Source of the DNA: Taishania sp964580465
GTDB lineage: Bacteria; Bacteroidota; Bacteroidia; Flavobacteriales_D; Crocinitomicaceae
Assembly (NCBI GenBank): GCA_964580465.1
Contig: CAZOKJ010000007.1
Span: forward strand, 24,992-88,991
Direction of reading: 5' to 3'
DNA length: 64,000 bases
Below are positions 10,260 through 18,804 of the stretch, piece after piece. The position numbers and the translations under genes are program-made. How positions within the stretch are numbered: position 1 is the stretch's first letter; every line of letters starts with the position of its first letter. Under the pieces are notes generated by a model. The model did no database searches. It was not told the DNA's origin and worked only from the letters and a program-made list of their open reading frames with translations.

Positions 10260-10270
10260 GTTCTTGTGTT

Positions 10271-11347
10271 TTATTCAGAAAACAATGAATTCATTTCCTT
10301 TAATGCTGCATCAGTACTTTTAAAAGTATATTTTATCTTTTGGTTATTTTGTACTTTTTTCAATCCCTCTAATAATACTTTGTCTTTTGTTGATAAGCCT
10401 TTTGATACGACATACAATTGAGGTAATTCAGCAGCGATTTGAATTTCCCGAGGATGAACGATGTCGTTTTTGTCAACTAGATAGACAAATTTCTTGTCCA
10501 ATACCTCAAAGGTTGCTTCTTGAGGAATGATAACAGCATTTTTTAAATCAACAGGTAAAAGGATATTACCTGTTTCTCCATGTCGAAGAAGTCCTTTTGA
10601 GTTATCGAAAGTTGCTCTGAATGCAATGTTTCCTGTTTCTGTGTTGAAATCGGCTTCAATTGTTTCTATCGTTCCCTCTTTATCAAAAAAGTCATTGTTA
10701 GCCATGAGTAGTTTTACAGGAGGCATTTTTTCGTTATGTTGTTTGTAATTAAGGTATTCTGCCTCTGGAACATTGAAATATACCCAAATTTTACTATTAT
10801 CAGATAATGAGGTTAATAATTCTCCTTCATCCAATAAGCTACCCAATCGGACATTAAATTTACCCATGTATCCACTAAAAGGAGCTCTTATGTCAGTAAA
10901 ATTAAGATGTGTATTGGCTAAGTTTAGTTCTGCTTTCGCTTTTTCAAGCTTTGCTTTTGACATTGCTAATTCACTTGGAGAAACGATGTTTTTGTCAGCC
11001 AATTTTTTTGTTGTTTGGTATTCTATCTCTTCAAATTCTTTTTGCGCCTTAGCAATTTGAGATTCTGCATCATAAATGGAAGGCAAAATTTTAAACATTA
11101 ATTGACCTTTTTTAATGTATTGTCCCTCATCAACAAAGATGTTTTGAAGATATCCTTTTTCTAATGCTCGTAATTCAATGTGTTGGATGGCGTTGATAAC
11201 ACCGACATAATTTTTATATACTACGGTGTCTTTTTGTATAGGGTTGGTAACAACCAAAACGGATTCTTCTTCTTTGTGTGATTCATTTTTGCACCCAACA
11301 ATTGATAGCATACCCAATAGACCTACTACTGCTGTAAGTTTTTTCAT
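10271..11347 (-). CDS. RND efflux periplasmic adaptor (membrane fusion protein) lipoprotein
   Basis: I chose the ATG at 11347, giving 358 residues that begin MKKLTAVVGLLGMLSIVGC. This is a perfect lipoprotein signal, and the upstream in-frame extension has no such features. The order is a lipoyl/barrel-sandwich half (IQHIELRALEKGYLQNIFVDE), a short alpha-hairpin (KAQKEFEEIEYQTTKKL and KAKLEKAKAELNLAN), the second lipoyl half (DIRAPFSGYMGKF), then the beta-barrel and membrane-proximal domains. It links the inner-membrane pump to the outer-membrane channel. It is the first gene of the three-gene operon, and a 6-6-6 dyad lies about 90 bases upstream. Confidence 0.93.
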   Translation of the reverse strand: MKKLTAVVGLLGMLSIVGCKNESHKEEESVLVVTNPIQKDTVVYKNYVGVINAIQHIELRALEKGYLQNIFVDEGQYIKKGQLMFKILPSIYDAESQIAKAQKEFEEIEYQTTKKLADKNIVSPSELAMSKAKLEKAKAELNLANTHLNFTDIRAPFSGYMGKFNVRLGSLLDEGELLTSLSDNSKIWVYFNVPEAEYLNYKQHNEKMPPVKLLMANNDFFDKEGTIETIEADFNTETGNIAFRATFDNSKGLLRHGETGNILLPVDLKNAVIIPQEATFEVLDKKFVYLVDKNDIVHPREIQIAAELPQLYVVSKGLSTKDKVLLEGLKKVQNNQKIKYTFKSTDAALKEMNSLFSE

Positions 11348-11436
11348 ATTAATTTTTTTAGTTTTTGATGAATAATTTGCTTTCAGAAATAAATCTGTAA
11401 ACTGAATAGAAATGTCATTACAATCATTCTTTACTG

Positions 11437-11454
11437 ACAAGTTTGATGACTTGT
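11437..11454. promoter_or_regulatory. Inverted repeat upstream of efflux operon
   Basis: ACAAGT (11437-11442), six bases, then ACTTGT (11449-11454) form a perfect 6-6-6 dyad between the efflux operon start and the small gene upstream. Its size and place fit an operator, but no regulator gene is adjacent and no other copy was found by eye. This call is tentative. Confidence 0.3.
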
Positions 11455-11497
11455 TATGTCAATATCGCTGAAAATGATGAATGATAAACTAAAAAAA

Positions 11498-11887
11498 TCA
11501 AATAAGGTATTGGCAATTTTTAATCCAAATAGGGATGGAATTGTTATGATGATTTTTGGAAAAGTTGGCTTGTAATTTTGATTTCGTTATTTCAAAATTA
11601 GTGCTTTGAATTTTTGTACAACTTTGCCCAGCAACTACAATGACAGTTGATTCATTATCTGTTTCTTTTTCTTTCTCTTTAAAAAATTTGATATCAGAAA
11701 AGTTATCAATAATAAGTGAGGAAAGAATAACGGAAGCGTCTTCTGAATGAGATTGGTATTTTTCAGTAGGAGCACTAGGGTTGTTAATTGTTTTTTTGTA
11801 CCCTTGATGAGAAGAGCCGCTGACTATTGTAAATACAATAGCCAGGACTAACAACAAACGACCAAAATATAACTTAACGTAGTTCAT
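11498..11887 (-). CDS. Small exported protein of unknown function upstream of efflux operon
   Basis: The first in-frame ATG is at 11887, giving 129 residues. A hydrophobic N-terminal segment (LLLVLAIVFTIVSG) could be a signal peptide or anchor. The rest is polar with no motif I recognise: a Lys/Glu-rich patch FKEKEKETDN, one Cys in GQSCTKIQ and a second near the C-terminal end (IKNCQYLI). It ends about 150 bases before the adaptor gene on the same strand, so it may be co-transcribed with the pump. Small exported proteins often precede efflux operons in Bacteroidota, but nothing here shows a function. It could also be a spurious or fast-evolving ORF. Confidence 0.5.
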   Translation of the reverse strand: MNYVKLYFGRLLLVLAIVFTIVSGSSHQGYKKTINNPSAPTEKYQSHSEDASVILSSLIIDNFSDIKFFKEKEKETDNESTVIVVAGQSCTKIQSTNFEITKSKLQANFSKNHHNNSIPIWIKNCQYLI

Positions 11888-12015
11888 ATTCGAACTCAAA
11901 AGTCATTATTTTATTTTTTTTAATAATTATAAAAATGCTTTTTTAACAAAAAAATTAACATTTACACAATGTTGATTTTTTACTATTTTTAATTAATTTA
12001 TTGTTTTTTAGTAAG

Positions 12016-12915
12016 TTACTTCTGTAAAACCCTCCATCTTATTTCATCTAAACGAGCTTTCCAACGTTGTCGAAAATTCAATCCTTCCAATTTTAAGTAA
12101 TTACGAGTGAAAATACTAGGATTTAGCATCCATTTTAGGGCGCGTTTTGGGAAAGGGAGTGTTCCATAAGGGAACTTTTTTAGTGAATAGTATTGTTTTA
12201 TTTGCGGTTGAATGCGATTGAAAAACTCATTGCGATTGTGACGATAAAAATCATTGTTTCGAGGGACTAATACATCCATTCCTATGTGAAAAGTTAAATG
12301 TGCATCGGGTACAAATAATGGATGTTGAGCAAAAGAAAAAAGGTTGTGAATCAAACTTGCTTCTAAAAAGGAAATACCTACGCAAATGTTTCCCAATACA
12401 AAGTGCTCCAACAATTCTTTTTTGATTACAAAGCAATCAAAACCAGGATGCGATTTACCTAAATCAGCATACATCATTGGCAATTCCTCTACTTTACTGT
12501 ATTCGTGAGAAAGACGTCTGCGATTGATAACAATTGCGTCGTGTCCTTTATCAATGTACTGTTGAACAGTGTCGTAAAAAAAGGGCATTAACGCAATGTC
12601 AACATTGGTGAAAATGATGTAATCACATTGCTCTACTTCTTTTGTTTTTGCTAAAATATCTCCGATGAGTGGAAGCTTGCGCTTTTTCAAAGTAGGATTT
12701 ACGTCAAGTACGGAACGCTCTAAGTTGGAAAGGATACGAAATTCAGAAGGAATAATTGCTTTGTCTTCTTCGTATTGGGTGGTAACAAGTTGCACATTGG
12801 CAGTTGTCATTTGCTTTGCCACAAGCATACTTTGAAAAGTTATTGGTTGAACAATTCCTAATTCAGAATTTTCATGTAACTTTACCGGATTGATAATATG
12901 TACAATATGGGTCAA
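12016..12915 (-). CDS. Glycosyltransferase-like protein of a surface-polysaccharide group
   Basis: The protein reads through THIVHIINPVK at its start. No ATG is present at that end, so a TTG at 12915-12913 is the most likely start, giving about 299 residues; the next ATG would remove a conserved-looking strand. The central part has a GT-A-like core: CDYIIFTNVDIALMPFFYD supplies a D-x-D-like NVD motif, followed by GFDCFVIKKELLEHF. The C-terminus is basic. This suggests a nucleotide-sugar-dependent transferase of unknown specificity. Its 5' end overlaps the divergent aminotransferase gene, with which it probably forms a polysaccharide-assembly group. Assignment to a named GT family is not possible from the sequence alone. 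Confidence 0.65.
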   Translation of the reverse strand: MTHIVHIINPVKLHENSELGIVQPITFQSMLVAKQMTTANVQLVTTQYEEDKAIIPSEFRILSNLERSVLDVNPTLKKRKLPLIGDILAKTKEVEQCDYIIFTNVDIALMPFFYDTVQQYIDKGHDAIVINRRRLSHEYSKVEELPMMYADLGKSHPGFDCFVIKKELLEHFVLGNICVGISFLEASLIHNLFSFAQHPLFVPDAHLTFHIGMDVLVPRNNDFYRHNRNEFFNRIQPQIKQYYSLKKFPYGTLPFPKRALKWMLNPSIFTRNYLKLEGLNFRQRWKARLDEIRWRVLQK

Positions 12916-14028
12916 ACGAAAATAAAATTTAATGATACATTCAAATCTAAGCAATATTTAGATTATGTAGATGATTTATTTTCAAATTATGACTTTTTTC
13001 GTCAAAAAAAATACTCTTTTTTGGCTTTAAGTTTATTAAAAAAACGTTTTTCAACGGCTGATTTATGGCTGACTCATTCCGCTACTGGTGGATTGGAAAT
13101 GATTGCAAAAGCGATTCGAATTCAACCTGGTGATGAGGTGATTTTGTCTTCTTTTACTTTTGTCTCTACGGTGAATGCCTTTGTTAGTCAAGGCGCTAAA
13201 CCTGTTTTTGTTGATGTTTCACAAGAAGATTTTAATTTGAATTTGGATTTAATTGAATCTAAAATTACACCCCAAACAAAAGCGATTGTAATCACTCATT
13301 ACGGTGGACATGCAGCTGATTTGAACCGACTAAAATCTATTTGTGCTGCGCATCAACTTTTTTTAATTGAAGATGCAGCAATGGCTTATGGAAATGATTA
13401 TGAAAATCAACCTTTGGGAACAATTGGAGATTTTGGAGTGATTAGTTTTGATGTCACGAAACAAATTTCCGCTGTGCAAGGTGGTTTATTGCTTTGCAAC
13501 AATAAAAAATACGCAACCGATTTAGATTATATTTACCACATTGGGACCAACCGAACGCAGTTTATGCAACAAAATAAGCCCTACTACGAGTGGGTGAGTG
13601 TAGGTTCAAAATATCAAATGAATGAATTGAGCGCCATATCGTTGTATGATAATTTAATCAACGAAGAAGCCATTTTGACTAAGAGAATTGCGTTGTCAAA
13701 ACATTATTTTGATGCCTTGAAACAACTGCCAATTCGAATTATTAGCGAAAGTTTATTGAATCAAAATATTCACTTGTTTTATTTGTTATTGTCTTCAAAA
13801 GAGGAAAGAGATCATTTACAAGCTTATTTGAAAGATCGAGGAATAGAGTCGATGTTTCACTACATTCCTTTGCATAATTCAGAGATGGGACGTCATTTTT
13901 GCGATGAAACCTTACCAGTTACAGAAGTTGTTTCAGATTGTTTGCTAAGATTGCCTTTGCATCATCAGTTAACCAGCGAGGACTGTGATTTTATTTGTAA
14001 CACCATTCAATCTTATTTCAATGAATAA
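12898..14028 (+). CDS. dTDP-4-amino-4,6-dideoxyhexose-type transaminase, DegT/RffA family
   Basis: This is a 376-residue PLP enzyme of the DegT/DnrJ/EryC1 family, closest in pattern to RffA/WecE. The PLP phosphate-binding stretch is LTHSATGGLEMIAKAI. The ring-stacking and Asp region is LIEDAAMAYGNDY, and the Schiff-base Lys lies in ISFDVTKQISAVQGG. Such enzymes aminate a keto-sugar nucleotide for O-antigen or glycan building. Either ATG 12898 or ATG 12907 (MGQTKIKFNDTF) could be the start; the homology-like part begins at KIKFN. It overlaps the ABC permease gene downstream by 8 bases and overlaps the divergent glycosyltransferase-like gene at the 5' end. Confidence 0.88.
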   Translation: MYNMGQTKIKFNDTFKSKQYLDYVDDLFSNYDFFRQKKYSFLALSLLKKRFSTADLWLTHSATGGLEMIAKAIRIQPGDEVILSSFTFVSTVNAFVSQGAKPVFVDVSQEDFNLNLDLIESKITPQTKAIVITHYGGHAADLNRLKSICAAHQLFLIEDAAMAYGNDYENQPLGTIGDFGVISFDVTKQISAVQGGLLLCNNKKYATDLDYIYHIGTNRTQFMQQNKPYYEWVSVGSKYQMNELSAISLYDNLINEEAILTKRIALSKHYFDALKQLPIRIISESLLNQNIHLFYLLLSSKEERDHLQAYLKDRGIESMFHYIPLHNSEMGRHFCDETLPVTEVVSDCLLRLPLHHQLTSEDCDFICNTIQSYFNE

Positions 14029-14848
14029 TCAAGATGAAATAGTGGTGTATTCTGCTGAGAAAGAGTACTTCTCTGCTTATTTCAAGCGGTTGTGGTTGTA
14101 TCGCAATTTGATTTGGGTATTTGCTAAACGAGATTTGAAAGTGAAATATGCCCAAACGTGGATAGGATTGGGTTGGACCATTGTTCAACCATTGACAGCT
14201 TTATTTATTTTCACATTTTTCTTTGGATTTTTACTCAACTGGACGACGGAAGGCATTGCTTATCCTATTTATGTTTTAAGTGGACTATTGGGATGGAATT
14301 TTTTCTCTTATACTGTCAATGCAGGAACCTTTGGATTGCAGGAATCATCTCATTTAATCAAGAAAATATACTTTCCTAAAAGTGTTATTCCTTTTTCAAA
14401 AATGCTGATTGCTTTGATTGAATTAGGAGTTAGTTTATTGTTGTTATTGCCACTAATGATTTACTATAATCAATGGCCTTCATGGAAAATGGTTTTTCTA
14501 CCTTTGGTATTAATTTTTAATATTGCTTGCGCCTTGACTTTGGTGTTTTGGTTTTCTGTTTTGGCTTATAAAAAACGCGATTTATTGCACCTTATTCCGT
14601 TTATTTTGTATTTTGGTATTTGGTTTTCGCCGGTGTTTTTCGATAGTCATATTTTGCCTTCTGAATATGCTTATTTATTGGATTTCAACCCTATGGCAAA
14701 CGTCATTCAAGCATGGCGCTGGTCATTGTTTGATTTCGGCGAATTCAAATGGATTTGGTTGTTGAATTTTTCTATTGTATTTTTGTTTTTGCTTTTAGGA
14801 ATGTTTATTTACAACCGTACAGAAAGTAGATTTTCGGATGAATTATAG
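14021..14848 (+). CDS. ABC-2 type polysaccharide export permease (Wzm/TagG-like)
   Basis: The ATG at 14021 (MNNQDEIVVYSAEKEYF) is chosen over a GTG 36 bases upstream, giving 275 residues. The order is a cytoplasmic N-terminus, the family stretch WVFAKRDLKVKYAQTWIGLGW, and six predicted membrane spans. The loop SGLLGWNFFSYTVNAGT and the typical end NPMANVIQAWRWSLF follow. Permeases of this family pair with an ATP-binding subunit to move undecaprenyl-linked glycans across the inner membrane. No ATPase gene is present next to it, so the partner must be encoded elsewhere. It overlaps the aminotransferase gene by 8 bases and is 8 bases from the next gene. Confidence 0.9.
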   Translation: MNNQDEIVVYSAEKEYFSAYFKRLWLYRNLIWVFAKRDLKVKYAQTWIGLGWTIVQPLTALFIFTFFFGFLLNWTTEGIAYPIYVLSGLLGWNFFSYTVNAGTFGLQESSHLIKKIYFPKSVIPFSKMLIALIELGVSLLLLLPLMIYYNQWPSWKMVFLPLVLIFNIACALTLVFWFSVLAYKKRDLLHLIPFILYFGIWFSPVFFDSHILPSEYAYLLDFNPMANVIQAWRWSLFDFGEFKWIWLLNFSIVFLFLLLGMFIYNRTESRFSDEL

Positions 14849-14856
14849 GGAATAAA

Positions 14857-16032
14857 ATGAAAAATCAAATCGTACAACGCTCAGAAGAATTGTTTGAAAA
14901 GGTAAAAGCTTACCGTGAACATTTGCACAAGCATCCTGAATTATCCTATCAAGAAGTAGAAACAATGAAATTTGTTTCTGAACAATTGACAAAATTAGGC
15001 ATTTCTCACGTAACAGGTGTTGGTGGTACAGGTGTTGTTGGCATGTTGCGCGCTAGTCATCATTCGGAAGACATGGAAGCGATTGCTTTACGTGCTGACA
15101 TGGATGCTTTGCCTATTCATGAAGAAAATGAAGTTCCTTATAAATCTACTGTTGATGGAGTAATGCACGCTTGTGGACATGATGTTCATACCTCTGTTTT
15201 GCTAGGTGCAGCTGAAATTTTGAACGAACTAAAAGAGCAATTGCCACAACCTGTGAAGTTAATTTTTCAACCTGGAGAAGAGAAAAATCCTGGCGGGGCA
15301 TCGTTGATGATAGCAGACGGTGTGTTGCAAAATCCTAAAGTGAAAGAAATTTATGGTTTGCATGTTTTTCCAGATTTTCCAGTGGGTAAAACCGGATTTA
15401 AAGGTGGATTGTACATGGCAAGTTGTGATGAGTTATATTTTACCATACATGGGAAAGGAGGGCATGGAGCGACTCCTCATCAATGCATAGACCCCATTAC
15501 TATTGGAGCAGAATTGGTGTTGAATTTGCAAACAATCATCAGCAGAAGACGTGATCCAAAAATTCCTTCCGTTCTTTCCATAGGGCATTTTGAAGCATTG
15601 GGAGCAACCAATGTCATTCCTTCTAAAGCTATCTTGAAAGGAACATTTCGCACCATGAACGAAGAATGGCGTGCTCAAGCATTGGAATTAATAGAAAAAC
15701 AAGCACGTGCCATTGTGGAAGGAAATGGAGCTACGTTGGAGCTTGAAATTAGTAAAGGTTATCCTTTTTTAGAAAATGATGAAGGTTTAACAGCAAGATT
15801 GAAAGCAAAAGCCATTGATTTACTAGGAGAAGATAAGGCTGAAGATTTACCTATTCGTTTGGCTTCAGAGGATTTTTCCTATTATGCACAAGAAATTCCT
15901 GCTTGTTTTTTTAGAATAGGTGTTAGGAATGAAGAAAAAGGCATGGTTTTTGGGGTACATCATCCACGATTTGATGCTGATCCAGAAGCAATGAAAATTG
16001 GCATGCAATTGATGTGTTTAGCTGTTTTTTAA
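14857..16032 (+). CDS. M20 family amidohydrolase (N-acyl amino acid hydrolase type)
   Basis: This 391-residue protein of the M20D/hippurate-hydrolase group keeps the metal-site elements LRADMDALPIHEENEVPYKS, HACGHDVHTSVLLGAA and FQPGEEKNPGGASLM. It also has a C-terminal His in the ASEDFSYYAQ/VHHPRFD region and a central dimerisation domain (GKGGHGATPHQCIDPI). It probably cleaves N-acyl amino acids or related amides in the cytoplasm; no signal peptide is seen. It begins 8 bases after the permease gene and ends 3 bases before the next gene, so it is part of a long co-directional run. Confidence 0.92.
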   Translation: MKNQIVQRSEELFEKVKAYREHLHKHPELSYQEVETMKFVSEQLTKLGISHVTGVGGTGVVGMLRASHHSEDMEAIALRADMDALPIHEENEVPYKSTVDGVMHACGHDVHTSVLLGAAEILNELKEQLPQPVKLIFQPGEEKNPGGASLMIADGVLQNPKVKEIYGLHVFPDFPVGKTGFKGGLYMASCDELYFTIHGKGGHGATPHQCIDPITIGAELVLNLQTIISRRRDPKIPSVLSIGHFEALGATNVIPSKAILKGTFRTMNEEWRAQALELIEKQARAIVEGNGATLELEISKGYPFLENDEGLTARLKAKAIDLLGEDKAEDLPIRLASEDFSYYAQEIPACFFRIGVRNEEKGMVFGVHHPRFDADPEAMKIGMQLMCLAVF

Positions 16033-16035
16033 ACG

Positions 16036-16596
16036 ATGAAAAAAAGTTTGTTCTTCCTGCTTATACTTGTTCTTTTTGCTTGCAAAACGAAAGAAGAAGT
16101 TGTGCCTGAAACAGAAGTGTTTCACTTGCAAGATTTGGGCACTTTAGGAACGGTAGAATATACCTTTGGAAAGATTGTTGAGTTAAACGACAACAAAGAT
16201 TGGTATCGAATTGGCGATCGAAAAATTTTGATGAGTGTCCGTGCTAAAGTCAAAGCAGGAGTGGATTTGCAAAAATTAAAGTATGATGACATTGTCTTTA
16301 ATGATGCTCAACGAAGTGTTGAAATTTTGTTGCCACCAGCCGAAATTATTTCTTTTGAAATGCATCCCAATGATATTAAAACAGAAATGACAGACGTAAC
16401 AGGTTTTCGCTTTGAGTTTACACAAGAAGACAAACTAAAAGTTTTAAAGTTGGGGGAAGAAGCCATTCAAAAAGAAATGACTGAAAGCCAAATTTTTCAA
16501 GATGCCGAGAAAAATACACGTGTGTTTATTGAAGATTTTTACAGAGAATTGGGTTATGAAACAGTGATTGTCAACTTTAAACCATCGCTCAAATGA
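16036..16596 (+). CDS. DUF4230 family lipoprotein
   Basis: The 186-residue protein has a lipobox signal (LLILVLFACKTKEE). The body has the DUF4230 pattern: a Gly/Thr-rich first strand (LGTLGTVEYTFGKIV), then WYRIGDRKILMSVRAKVKAGVDL and VEILLPPAEIISFEM, ending in a helix with FIEDFYRELGYE. The function of DUF4230 proteins is not established. This one should sit on the periplasmic side as a lipoprotein. The stop codon overlaps the start of the following DUF4230 gene (ATGA), which implies translational coupling and possibly a complex of the two. Confidence 0.8.
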   Translation: MKKSLFFLLILVLFACKTKEEVVPETEVFHLQDLGTLGTVEYTFGKIVELNDNKDWYRIGDRKILMSVRAKVKAGVDLQKLKYDDIVFNDAQRSVEILLPPAEIISFEMHPNDIKTEMTDVTGFRFEFTQEDKLKVLKLGEEAIQKEMTESQIFQDAEKNTRVFIEDFYRELGYETVIVNFKPSLK

Positions 16597-17246
16597 CACG
16601 TTTTAAATTGTCAGAAACCGTACGATTAGTACTCAATGTAATTGTGATTTCATTGTTTATTGGAGGAGCTGTGTTTTTAGTAAAAAAATGTTCAACTCCA
16701 CAATTGAGCAAAGAATGGGAGTTAGAAAAACATCCTTTAAAAGTTGAAAGTATTCGAAAAATAGCTGAAATCAGCACAGTTTCTTACCAAGATGAAGTGG
16801 TGATTGATACGATAGAATATTACGATGGAGTGGATGAACAATTAATTGGAAATGTAACCAAATTAATTGATCCAGAAGGGTGGAAGTATTCGCTGAGAGG
16901 TTCTGCTATTAAGCGCAGATTGACATTGATTATCGGAGGAGAGGCGCGATTAGGTTTTGATTTAAACAACGATAAATTTTCTATTCGCTACAGTCAAGAC
17001 ACGGCATTTGTGACAGTGAGTCAACCTCAAATCTTATCCATAACGATACCACCATCCAAAACGACTGTTTTTTTAGAGCACGGAACATGGCATGACAATA
17101 CACGTAAACACATGCAAAACAAAGCAATGCGAATATTTAAGAAACGCGTTGAAGAATTGAACTTAGATGAAAAAGTAAAATTACAATTGGAAACGGTATT
17201 GCGAAAAATGATAACTAATAAAACACTTCAAATCAGCTATCAATGA
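16593..17246 (+). CDS. Second DUF4230 family protein, membrane-anchored
   Basis: This 217-residue protein has one N-terminal membrane segment (VLNVIVISLFIGGAVFLV). A DUF4230-like domain follows, with ARLGFDLNNDKFSIRYSQD and ILSITIPPSKTTVFLEHG as the core strands and a Lys/Met-rich C-terminal helix. It is a paralogue-like partner of the gene before it. Both ends overlap neighbours by ATGA, so three genes (16036, 16593, 17243) are translated in series. No catalytic motif is visible. Confidence 0.75.
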   Translation: MTRFKLSETVRLVLNVIVISLFIGGAVFLVKKCSTPQLSKEWELEKHPLKVESIRKIAEISTVSYQDEVVIDTIEYYDGVDEQLIGNVTKLIDPEGWKYSLRGSAIKRRLTLIIGGEARLGFDLNNDKFSIRYSQDTAFVTVSQPQILSITIPPSKTTVFLEHGTWHDNTRKHMQNKAMRIFKKRVEELNLDEKVKLQLETVLRKMITNKTLQISYQ

Positions 17247-17662
17247 GAAAATTACTGTCTTTTTTATGGGTTCTGTTTTTACTTTTTTCGTGTAGCAAAG
17301 AAGAGTTGAACAACCGTGCTATAAATGGAAAATGGAAAACCGACAAATTCACCATTTCTGATTACCAAGGGTTGAAGCATTATACAGAAACGACTGGTTT
17401 TTTGCAATTTTCACCTACTTCAAAAAAAGGAGTGACAGGTACCTACAATTTTGAATTGTATTTCGATTTTAACGATTCACCTCGTAATTTAATCCAAAAA
17501 GGGAGTTATAAAATTCATGATAAAAACAACTTATTGTTGACCTCAGAAACAGGTGAAACTACCCAGGTAACCATTGTTTATCATACCAAGGAAGATTTGA
17601 TCTTAGATTTTCCAAATGTGGATTATTTAGGATATTATACAGTATTGAAGAAAATTGAATAA
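17243..17662 (+). CDS. Small lipoprotein of unknown function
   Basis: A 139-residue protein with a lipobox signal (LWVLFLLFSCSKEE) and a mostly beta-strand body with the stretches INGKWKTDKFTISDYQG and KGSYKIHDKNNLLLTSE. This resembles the lipocalin-like lipoproteins common in Bacteroidota, but I cannot assign a family. It is the last gene of the run that starts in the polysaccharide group and overlaps the DUF4230 gene before it by 4 bases. Confidence 0.65.
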   Translation: MRKLLSFLWVLFLLFSCSKEELNNRAINGKWKTDKFTISDYQGLKHYTETTGFLQFSPTSKKGVTGTYNFELYFDFNDSPRNLIQKGSYKIHDKNNLLLTSETGETTQVTIVYHTKEDLILDFPNVDYLGYYTVLKKIE

Positions 17663-17710
17663 ATTGTTATTTTTCAAACAATTATGTTTATTTAGGTCTG
17701 AAATCAACCG

Positions 17711-17766
17711 CTCACTCAATAAAACTACTCACTTATTAAATAATACGACTCACTTGTTAAATTATG
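17711..17766 (+). repeat. Three direct repeats of CTCACT-type upstream of RCC1-protein promoter
   Basis: CTCACTCAATAAAA at 17711, CTCACTTATTAAAT at 17728 and CTCACTTGTTAAAT at 17749 form a triplicate with 17- and 21-base periods. The last copy ends one base before the -33 box. The layout is that of an activator array. Confidence 0.5.
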
Positions 17767-17767
17767 C

Positions 17768-17798
17768 TTTGAATTACAGCATTTAATCCGTAAATTTG
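17768..17798 (+). promoter_or_regulatory. Bacteroidota promoter of the RCC1-type secreted protein
   Basis: TTTG at 17768-17771, a 19-base spacer and TAAATTTG at 17791-17798 match both consensus elements (TTTG, TAnnTTTG) and the usual spacing. The start codon is 40 bases downstream. This is one of the clearest promoters in the window. Confidence 0.7.
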
Positions 17799-17838
17799 CC
17801 CCGCAATTTTATGAATTATTCACTATTTAACAAAACAA

Positions 17839-18704
17839 ATGATTAATCAATTAAAAGTCAGTAAGTTAAGTCTTTTTATAGGGTTTTTACTTGTTGTTCA
17901 AACTACTCTCAATGCAGCTTATGGGCAATGTCCATCTGGCGCATCTCCTTTTACAGGAGCAATTACGAATATTCAATCAAATGAGGTGTACTGTATGACA
18001 TCTGATGTGACTGTTTCTTCCTTAACAATTGCTTCTGGTGGAAAATTGTATGTGTCTAACGGTAAGAAGTTAACCATTTCAGGAGCTTTGACTGTTAGCG
18101 GTTCATTAACCTTTGCTGATGGAGCTTCAGGTTCAGCAAATACTGTTGTGGTTGGAAACGGAACGGCGAGTAACGCAGTGATTAACTTAGGTAAAAAATC
18201 ATATCTAAAAGTAGCAACATCTTTTGCTCAAAATCCATCTAGCTACCCTTATCTTTCAAAAATGGAAATGTGGGCTGGTTCAGTGGTGGAAAACTGTGGA
18301 ACCTATTATCAAAGTTCACACACATATCCATTCATTCAGTATTTAGGTTCTGAGTCGGTTAAGGCTTATTTTATTATTAAGAAAGACGCGAGCGGTGTTG
18401 GACCAGGTACGCATTTTTCTAACGACAACAATGTAGTTGTCATCACAATGGGTGGTGTGAGTGGTGTTTATTCAGGACTTTCCACACATTGTGGTCCATC
18501 TGCTACGCCTTCCAACTGCCCAAGCTGGCCTAGTGGGTTGAGCAATGATCCAAATGTTTGCAACAATGTTGAAACTATTTTAACAAACCTACCAGAACCT
18601 GAAAGTGCATGTCATGAAAATACTTTTACAAAAAGTTCAGATCCCAACACGATTGAATACGACAACATCGTATCAGGCTTCCATGCTACGATTTTAAAAG
18701 AAAG
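17839..18704 (+). CDS. T9SS-exported RCC1-repeat protein, N-terminal part (cut by assembly gap)
   Basis: The N-terminal 288 residues carry a signal peptide that ends near ANAAYGQ. A beta-helix-like stretch (SNGKKLTISGALTVSGSLTF) and a Cys-containing region rich in Ser/Asn/Pro follow. The last residues before the gap, IVSGFHATILKE, match the start of an RCC1 repeat (the a-G-x-x-H-t-a-L pattern). The continuation after the gap begins GKLYSWGSNAGQMLGMG, which is the core of an RCC1 blade. The two pieces are therefore almost certainly one gene, and the missing part contains further RCC1 repeats. The reading frame does not match across exactly 100 N, as expected if the gap length is a placeholder. 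Confidence 0.75.
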
Positions 18705-18804
18705 NNNNNNNNNNNNNNNNNNNNNNNNNNNNNNNNNNNNNNNNNNNNNNNNNNNNNNNNNNNNNNNNNNNNNNNNNNNNNNNNNNNNNNNNNNNNNNNN
18801 NNNN
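18705..18804. other. Assembly gap of 100 N inside the RCC1-type gene
   Basis: A run of exactly 100 N. It lies within a tandem-repeat (RCC1) coding region, a common cause of short-read assembly breaks. The true length is unknown. Confidence 0.95.
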
